DNA of 10,377 nt, taken from the NCBI GenBank assembly GCA_041688815.1, contig JBDNHK010000120.1:1-10377 (forward strand). The letters are read 5' to 3'. The DNA comes from Rhabdothermincola_A sp041688815 (GTDB lineage Bacteria > Actinomycetota > Acidimicrobiia > Acidimicrobiales > Acidimicrobilacustridaceae). This document shows positions 7,145 to 10,377 of this stretch, in pieces. A program made the translations under genes and the position numbers. Under the pieces are notes generated by a model. That model had not been told where the DNA came from and did no database searches. It worked only from the letters and a program-made list of their open reading frames with translations. Position 1 is the first letter of the stretch. Each line of letters opens with the position of its first letter.

Positions 7145-8527
7145 TCACTGACGGGTGGGGATGGGGGCAGGAAGGTGGGCGTTGAAGCCGCCGAGCAGTT
7201 CGGCGACGCTGGAGAAGCCGGCGAAACGCAACAGCGACGCGGCAGTGGCGGAGCGGTAGCCCCCCGCGCAGTACACGAGCGTGGGGCGGTTCGGGTCGAG
7301 GTCGCCGAGCCGATCGAGCAGGGTGGGCAGCGGCAGGTTGATGGACCCGTCGACGTGACCGACGATGCGTTCGCCCGGATTGCGGACATCCACGATCTGC
7401 AGAGCGGGTTCGACGGTGCGCCAGGCCTCGAGCTCCGAAGCGGTGATGCGCGGCGCCGAAGCCGCGAGGTCGGGGCGCACCGCGAGCTGGGCGGTGATGT
7501 CGGTGACTGCGCCGATGACGTGGTCGAAACCGATGCGAGCGAGCCGGACCCGGGCTTCGCGCTCGAGACCCGGTTCGGTGACGACGATGACCGATTGCCC
7601 GGGGCGCAGCACATCGCCGGCGTACTCGGCGAAGCGGCCGTCGAGCCCGACGTTGATCGAGCCGCGCAGGTGTCCGGTCGCGAACTGGTCCGCGGGGCGG
7701 CTGTCGATCACCATGGCGCCGTCGATCTGCTGGCGGGAGACGAGATCGATGTCGAAGACCGGCAGCTCGTCGGTCTCGTCGAGCAGTTCGCGTTCCTTGC
7801 GGTTGGCATTGGCGGCGAACGCGAAGTACAGCGGCGCCACCGACTGGCCCTGAGTGACGGCCTCGACGAACTGGTCCTCGGTCATCGGGGCCAGCGCGTA
7901 GTTCGTAGTGCGTTGTTCGCCGATGGTCGACTCCGTGGCGCTGGACAGGTCCTTTCCACAGGACGAACCGGCACCGTGGGCGGGGTAGACGCGGGTCGCG
8001 TCGGGCAGGCTGAGCAGCTGGTCGTGCACCGAGTGATAGAGCTGGCGGGCGAGCTCATCGGCGCTGACGCCGATCGAGGTCAAGAGATCGGGGCGTCCGA
8101 CGTCGCCGATGAACAGGGCGTCCCCGGTGAGCACCGCCCACGGCGGCTCGGTGTCGCGTTCGTACACGACGATCGAGATCGACTCCGGGGTGTGACCTGG
8201 GGTGTGGCGGATCTCGAGCACGACCCGGCCCAGCGAGAGGCGCGCACCGTGGCCCAGACCCTCGAACGCGAAATCAGCCCGGGCCCGGTCGCCGTAGGAG
8301 ATGACCGCGCCGGTGGCCGCGGCGAGCTCGAGGTGCCCGGAGAGGAAGTCGGCATGGAAGTGGGTCTCGATGACCCGCTCGATGCGCAGCCCGAGACGGT
8401 CAGCGTCGGCGACGTACCCGCTGATGTCACGTTGGGGGTCGATGACGACGGCCCGGCCGGTGGTCTCGTCGCCGATCAGGTAGGAGAACAGCGACAGGCA
8501 CCCGAGTTCGTATTGCTTGAAGATCAT
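7145..8527 (-). CDS. CstB-like persulfide dioxygenase: metallo-beta-lactamase domain plus two rhodanese domains
   Basis: 460 residues. Residues 1-~230 are an ETHE1-like metallo-beta-lactamase domain that oxidises persulfides (glutathione or low-molecular-weight thiol forms) to sulfite using Fe(II). Metal-site motifs are THFHADFLSGH (H56, H58, D60), H112 in HTPGHTPES, and D136 in LTGDALFIGD, followed by YPAHGAGSSCGKDL with C190. Residues ~255-350 are a rhodanese fold lacking an active-site cysteine (VVTEPGLE where the loop should be). Residues ~360-455 are a full rhodanese domain with C420 in YCAGGYRSA. This order (dioxygenase, dead rhodanese, live rhodanese) is that of Staphylococcus CstB. 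The start is ATG at 8527, with AAGGAG 8 nt upstream; longer upstream frames are unsupported. It is the last gene of the operon and looks complete, unlike its three partners. Confidence 0.9.
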   Translation of the reverse strand: MIFKQYELGCLSLFSYLIGDETTGRAVVIDPQRDISGYVADADRLGLRIERVIETHFHADFLSGHLELAAATGAVISYGDRARADFAFEGLGHGARLSLGRVVLEIRHTPGHTPESISIVVYERDTEPPWAVLTGDALFIGDVGRPDLLTSIGVSADELARQLYHSVHDQLLSLPDATRVYPAHGAGSSCGKDLSSATESTIGEQRTTNYALAPMTEDQFVEAVTQGQSVAPLYFAFAANANRKERELLDETDELPVFDIDLVSRQQIDGAMVIDSRPADQFATGHLRGSINVGLDGRFAEYAGDVLRPGQSVIVVTEPGLEREARVRLARIGFDHVIGAVTDITAQLAVRPDLAASAPRITASELEAWRTVEPALQIVDVRNPGERIVGHVDGSINLPLPTLLDRLGDLDPNRPTLVYCAGGYRSATAASLLRFAGFSSVAELLGGFNAHLPAPIPTRQ

Positions 8528-8585
8528 CGTGAAGCTCCTTCTGGTGTGGGGCGAACAGCGCAATTTCGGACAGGTACGAGGTGGT

Positions 8586-9185
8586 TCATGCGGACTGCAG
8601 CGCGAGTCCGGCTCGGATGGCGACATAGACGGCGAGCACGAGAAGCAGCCCGACGAACCAGCGGACGAGGGTGACGATGGGCAACCGGTCGGCGACGCGC
8701 TTGCCGACCGAGACCCCGAGCAGGGCGGCGATGGTGAACGGCGCAGCGAAGGCCCAATCGACCCCCGCGTTGCCGACCCGGCCGGCAATGGCGACTGCGG
8801 AGTTGATGGCGATGACCAGCAGCGAAGTGCCAACGGCTTCGGCCATGTCGAACCTCAGGGCCAGCACCAGGGCGGGGACGACGATGAAGCCCCCACCGAC
8901 GCCGAAGAAGCCGGTGGTCAATCCGACGATGCTGCCGACCCCGGCGAGGCCGAACAGGACCCCCGGCAGGACCCGGACCCGACCGGCGCGCAGATGAGCG
9001 ACCATGCCGACCAGCGACGCAGCACCGACGATGACGAGCGATGTGGTGGTGGCGGCCTGGGGGCTCTCCCCCGCCGCGTAGACGAGGATCGGGACCGCCA
9101 GGATCGAGCCGCCGCCTCCGAGCGCGCCGAGCGAGACTCCGATGAGGAACCCGAGCGGCGAGACCAGTAGCGCGCGGCCGTTCAA
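8586..9185 (-). CDS. TauE/SafE-family membrane exporter with an internal deletion
   Basis: A 199-residue integral membrane protein of the TauE/SafE (DUF81) family, thought to export sulfite, sulfoacetate or similar anions; beside a persulfide dioxygenase it would remove the sulfite produced. The family's internal repeat is visible: GALGGGGSILAVPILVYAAG (20-39), then TTTSLVIV, and a second copy GFFGVGGGFIVVPALVLAL (92-110), then GTSLLVIAINS. In relatives of about 250-260 residues the two glycine motifs lie about 110-130 residues apart; here only 72. About 50-60 residues, covering the third and fourth helices, appear to be missing near residues 83-91, in frame. That makes transport unlikely. 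The start is TTG at 9185, overlapping the rhodanese stop as TTGA, with AGAAGG about 10 nt upstream. The 58-nt gap to the dioxygenase gene holds that gene's ribosome binding site. Confidence 0.85.
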   Translation of the reverse strand: MNGRALLVSPLGFLIGVSLGALGGGGSILAVPILVYAAGESPQAATTTSLVIVGAASLVGMVAHLRAGRVRVLPGVLFGLAGVGSIVGLTTGFFGVGGGFIVVPALVLALRFDMAEAVGTSLLVIAINSAVAIAGRVGNAGVDWAFAAPFTIAALLGVSVGKRVADRLPIVTLVRWFVGLLLVLAVYVAIRAGLALQSA

Positions 9186-9328
9186 CGCACTGCGCCCTTC
9201 TTGCCTCGGCTGTCGACCAGCACTCCGCCCGAACGGAGTAGGTCCTGGGCATCGACCGGCCCGACGCGGGCCGTGGTCGAGGCTCCGAACAACCTGGACA
9301 ACCTGGACAACCTGGACAATCTGCTCAT
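9182..9328 (-). pseudogene. remnant of a single-domain rhodanese gene
   Basis: A 48-codon frame. After an N-terminal LSR repeat it reads ARVGPVDAQDLLRSGGVLVD, the start of a stand-alone rhodanese (sulfurtransferase) domain, then jumps straight to SRGKKGAVR and a stop, which looks like the last residues of such a protein. The ~70 residues between, including the catalytic cysteine loop, are absent. The frame is kept, so the likely event is an in-frame internal deletion between similar VLVD/LPVD-type codons; this is inferred, as I cannot see the parent gene. The start is ATG at 9328, with GGAAGG 6 nt upstream; farther in-frame ATGs at 9370 and 9376 lie inside the operator. It is first in the rhodanese-tauE-dioxygenase operon and its stop overlaps the tauE start. 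It could instead be a genuine small protein, but no sulfurtransferase activity is possible. Confidence 0.6.
9291..9317 (-). repeat. 9-bp tandem repeat at the start of the rhodanese remnant
   Basis: Three exact copies of AACCTGGAC (plus strand; TTGTCCAGG on the coding strand), with diverged copies on both sides. In frame it encodes LSR-LSR-LSR right after the start codon. The unit is 9 bp, as in the repeat at the 5' end of dabA, but the sequence differs. Confidence 0.9.
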
Positions 9329-9368
9329 GATCGACCTTCCACCGTTCGGGAGCACGTCACGGACGAAC

Positions 9369-9384
9369 ATACCCATAGGGGTAT
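9369..9384. promoter_or_regulatory. CsoR/CstR-type operator 1
   Basis: ATACCCATAGGGGTAT: perfect 6-bp arms ATACCC/GGGTAT around a 4-nt centre. G/C tracts flanked by ATA/TAT are the known operator form for CsoR-family repressors, and a gene of that family starts 82 nt to the right. It lies upstream of the rhodanese-tauE-dioxygenase operon, overlapping possible minus-strand -10 boxes (TAGGAT, TATGTT). The repressor presumably blocks both directions until persulfides (or copper, for a true CsoR) modify it. Confidence 0.65.
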
Positions 9385-9403
9385 CCTATTCCCAGTCCGG
9401 AAC

Positions 9404-9419
9404 GAACCCCAGGGGGTAT
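9404..9419. promoter_or_regulatory. CsoR/CstR-type operator 2
   Basis: GAACCCCAGGGGGTAT has the same 7-2-7 layout as operator 1. Its right arm is perfect (GGGGTAT) and its left arm matches at 5 of 7 positions (GAACCCC against ATACCCC). The two centres are 35 bp apart. It lies 46 nt before the repressor start codon, so it probably serves autoregulation. Confidence 0.5.
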
Positions 9420-9465
9420 AGGTCCTGGACATGTGGTCGCTGATCGACACCTACAGGAGGACGTG

Positions 9466-9599
9466 ATGGAGCTACCCGCGGCCGTGACCGACGATCTACG
9501 CAAACAGCTGCGCCGGATCGCCGGTCAGGTACAGGGCATCGAGCGGATGCTCGACGAAGGCCGCGAATGCCGCGACAGCTGTTCGTGCGCCTCGCCTGA
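9466..9599 (+). pseudogene. CsoR/CstR-family repressor gene, internally deleted and frameshifted
   Basis: AGGAGG 5 nt before the ATG starts a clear CsoR/CstR/FrmR (DUF156) N-terminus: DLRKQLRRIAGQVQGIERML (residues 11-29; starts at 9466), then GRECRD with the first ligand/sensor cysteine C35. After D37 similarity stops. In the -1 frame from 9576, QLFVRLA and TGA (9597-9599) look like a normal C-terminus of this family. So the middle ~45 codons, with the second sensor cysteine, seem to be gone by a deletion that is not a multiple of three. Read without the shift, the original frame runs on to 9987 with no family similarity. Next to a persulfide dioxygenase, a persulfide-sensing CstR role is more likely than copper sensing for the intact ancestor. 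The remnant could not sense or form the normal helical dimer/tetramer. Confidence 0.7.
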
Positions 9600-9792
9600 G
9601 CGTCCGTCCCACCCCATCCGGGGGGACCGACCACATCCTCTCGGGAGGAACCGCGACGAGCCGGTCACCGGGCCGACCGGAGCGGGGGCCGGAGATCACC
9701 TCGTGTTCTCCACAACAGCGGGGGACCTCTGGGGACCGCTTTCGAACCCCGGGCCACGGCGACGGCCAGAGGAGGCTCCCGCCATTGGCGAT
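9600..9792. other. intergenic stretch between the broken repressor and the toxin-antitoxin genes
   Basis: No gene recognised on either strand. A bulged hairpin, GTCC-CA-CCCC, loop ATCC, GGGGGGAC (9606-9627), follows the repressor stop by 6 nt and could be a terminator without a T-tract. CCGGTC/GACCGG (9661-9666 and 9675-9680) is a second short inverted repeat. Confidence 0.4.
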
Positions 9793-9826
9793 TGTGCCCA
9801 TAGACGATCCGTCATAGGCTCAGGTC
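9793..9826 (+). promoter_or_regulatory. probable leaderless, autoregulated promoter of the toxin-antitoxin operon
   Basis: TTGTGC (9793-9798) and TAGGCT (9815-9820) are 16 bp apart and fit -35 and -10 boxes. The ATG at 9827 is 6 nt past the -10 with no ribosome binding site, the leaderless layout. GACG-ATC-CGTC (9803-9813), flanked by two CATAG copies (9799-9803 and 9813-9817), lies between the boxes and is a candidate operator for the encoded XRE domain. Confidence 0.5.
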
Positions 9827-10345
9827 ATGCCCGCGACCTCCGCTGCACTGCTGCGAGCAACCCGTCAGCGCGCTCACCTCTCACAGACCGACCTGGCTCG
9901 CCGGGCGGGAATCGCACAGTCGGTCATCAGCGCCTACGAGTCGGGACGCCGGGAGCCGAGTCTGCCCACCTTGATCCGACTGGTTGAAGCCACCGGCCAC
10001 GAGCTCACGATCGATGTCGTCGCCGCATCAGAACGCACCCTCGGGCTTCCCGACACGCTGCTCGGCCGACGGCTGCGCCAGCGGCGGAAGGCGATCATCC
10101 GTACAGCCGAGGACCGTCGGGCGCACAACGTGCGGGTCTTCGGGAGCGTCGCGCGAGGCGAGGACGTCGAGTCCAGCGACGTCGACCTGCTCGTCGACCT
10201 CGACGAGGGCGTCGGGCTGTTCGACCTCATCGGGCTCGAGCGAGAGCTCGCCGAGTTGCTCGGCGTCGACGTGGACGTCGTGTCCGCCGACTCGCTGAAG
10301 CCTCGTATTCGTGAACGGGTCGAAAGCGAGGCGGTGCCGTTGTGA
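9827..10345 (+). CDS. XRE-nucleotidyltransferase fusion, antitoxin of an MNT/HEPN (type VII) toxin-antitoxin pair
   Basis: 172 residues. Residues ~6-62 are an XRE/Cro helix-turn-helix (LSQTDLARRAGIAQSVISAYESGRREPSLPTLIRL). Residues ~78-170 are a minimal nucleotidyltransferase (MNT) domain with the exact GS-x10-D-x-D motif: G106, S107, D118, D120 in FGSVARG and SSDVDLLVD. MNT antitoxins of the MntA type inactivate their HEPN ribonuclease partner by adding AMP to a tyrosine; the HTH would let this one also repress its own operon. The downstream frame starts at an overlapping GTGA, as usual for such pairs. It lacks the usual separate small antitoxin gene because the two functions are fused, a form known in other bacteria. 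The gene looks intact. Without the partner's full sequence, a free-standing regulator cannot be excluded. Confidence 0.85.
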   Translation: MPATSAALLRATRQRAHLSQTDLARRAGIAQSVISAYESGRREPSLPTLIRLVEATGHELTIDVVAASERTLGLPDTLLGRRLRQRRKAIIRTAEDRRAHNVRVFGSVARGEDVESSDVDLLVDLDEGVGLFDLIGLERELAELLGVDVDVVSADSLKPRIRERVESEAVPL

Positions 10346-10377
10346 GCCGGCGGGACGACGAACGGCTCGCCGACGTC
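10342..10377 (+). CDS. start of a probable HEPN-family (HepT-like) toxin, cut by the window end
   Basis: GTG at 10342 overlaps the antitoxin stop (GTGA) and opens VSRRDDERLADV, 12 residues before the window ends. A short start with charged residues leading into R-L-x-D-(V/I/M) is how DUF86/HepT HEPN ribonucleases commonly begin, and the gene upstream is their usual partner. The catalytic R-x4-6-H motif would lie outside the window, so the call rests on position and a dozen residues. Confidence 0.6.
   Translation, partial: MSRRDDERLADV

Noticed and set aside
6908..8674. A 588-codon plus-strand frame opposite the dioxygenase and SDR genes
   Set aside because: Composition is that of an antisense shadow, and the minus strand carries clear catalytic motifs.
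9725..9790. TTTCGAACCCCGGG resembling a tRNA T-arm and possible attachment site near the toxin-antitoxin pair
   Set aside because: The flanking bases do not pair into a 5-bp T-stem on either strand, no cloverleaf can be drawn, and no second copy is seen.
9433..9987. A 184-codon frame as one long CsoR-like protein
   Set aside because: Similarity ends at residue 37 from the real start, and the rest runs out of frame through intergenic DNA and into the XRE-MNT gene.
1..10377. CRISPR arrays, insertion sequences, rRNA or tRNA genes
   Set aside because: No spaced direct repeats, transposase motifs, terminal inverted repeats or RNA cloverleafs were found by reading; the only repeats are the two 9-bp coding ones.

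Overview
The window is high-GC DNA (roughly 70% G+C by eye) with GTG and TTG starts, ATGA/GTGA/TTGA stop-start overlaps and several promoters of the TANNNT-N6/7-ATG type expected for leaderless mRNAs. This points to an actinobacterium. The style of the proteins suggests Acidimicrobiia or a relative, but that assignment is inferred from general appearance only.

Left part (1-4700, plus strand): a small two-helix LapA-domain membrane protein, then a DAB-type inorganic-carbon uptake operon. DabB is a NuoL-like proton-channel subunit and DabA (UPF0753/DUF2309) is its carbonic-anhydrase-like partner, with all four expected zinc/active-site residues present. A perfect TATAAT box sits 6 nt before an ATG that opens a 30-codon reading frame, and this frame ends on the dabB start (GTGA). 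Together these look like a leaderless leader peptide coupled to dabB.

Middle (4740-7000): a compact amidase-signature hydrolase (plus strand), apparently leaderless, converges on a minus-strand SDR/DUF2867 protein whose Rossmann domain seems to lack its middle.

Right-centre (7100-9600): a sulfide/persulfide-detoxification locus resembling cst operons. Reading leftward on the minus strand are a single-domain rhodanese, a TauE/SafE exporter and a CstB-like persulfide dioxygenase with two C-terminal rhodanese domains. A CsoR/CstR-family repressor gene diverges from them. The shared control region carries two ATACCC/GGGTAT-type operators. The dioxygenase gene looks intact. The rhodanese, TauE and repressor genes each keep both ends but have lost the middle, as does the nearby SDR gene, and the repressor is also frameshifted. 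Four such genes within about 3.6 kb is the strangest feature of the window. It could be recent decay or an assembly artefact.

Right edge (9790-10377): a type VII (MNT/HEPN) toxin-antitoxin pair. An XRE DNA-binding domain is fused to a minimal nucleotidyltransferase antitoxin, which overlaps by GTGA the start of a probable HEPN toxin cut by the window end.
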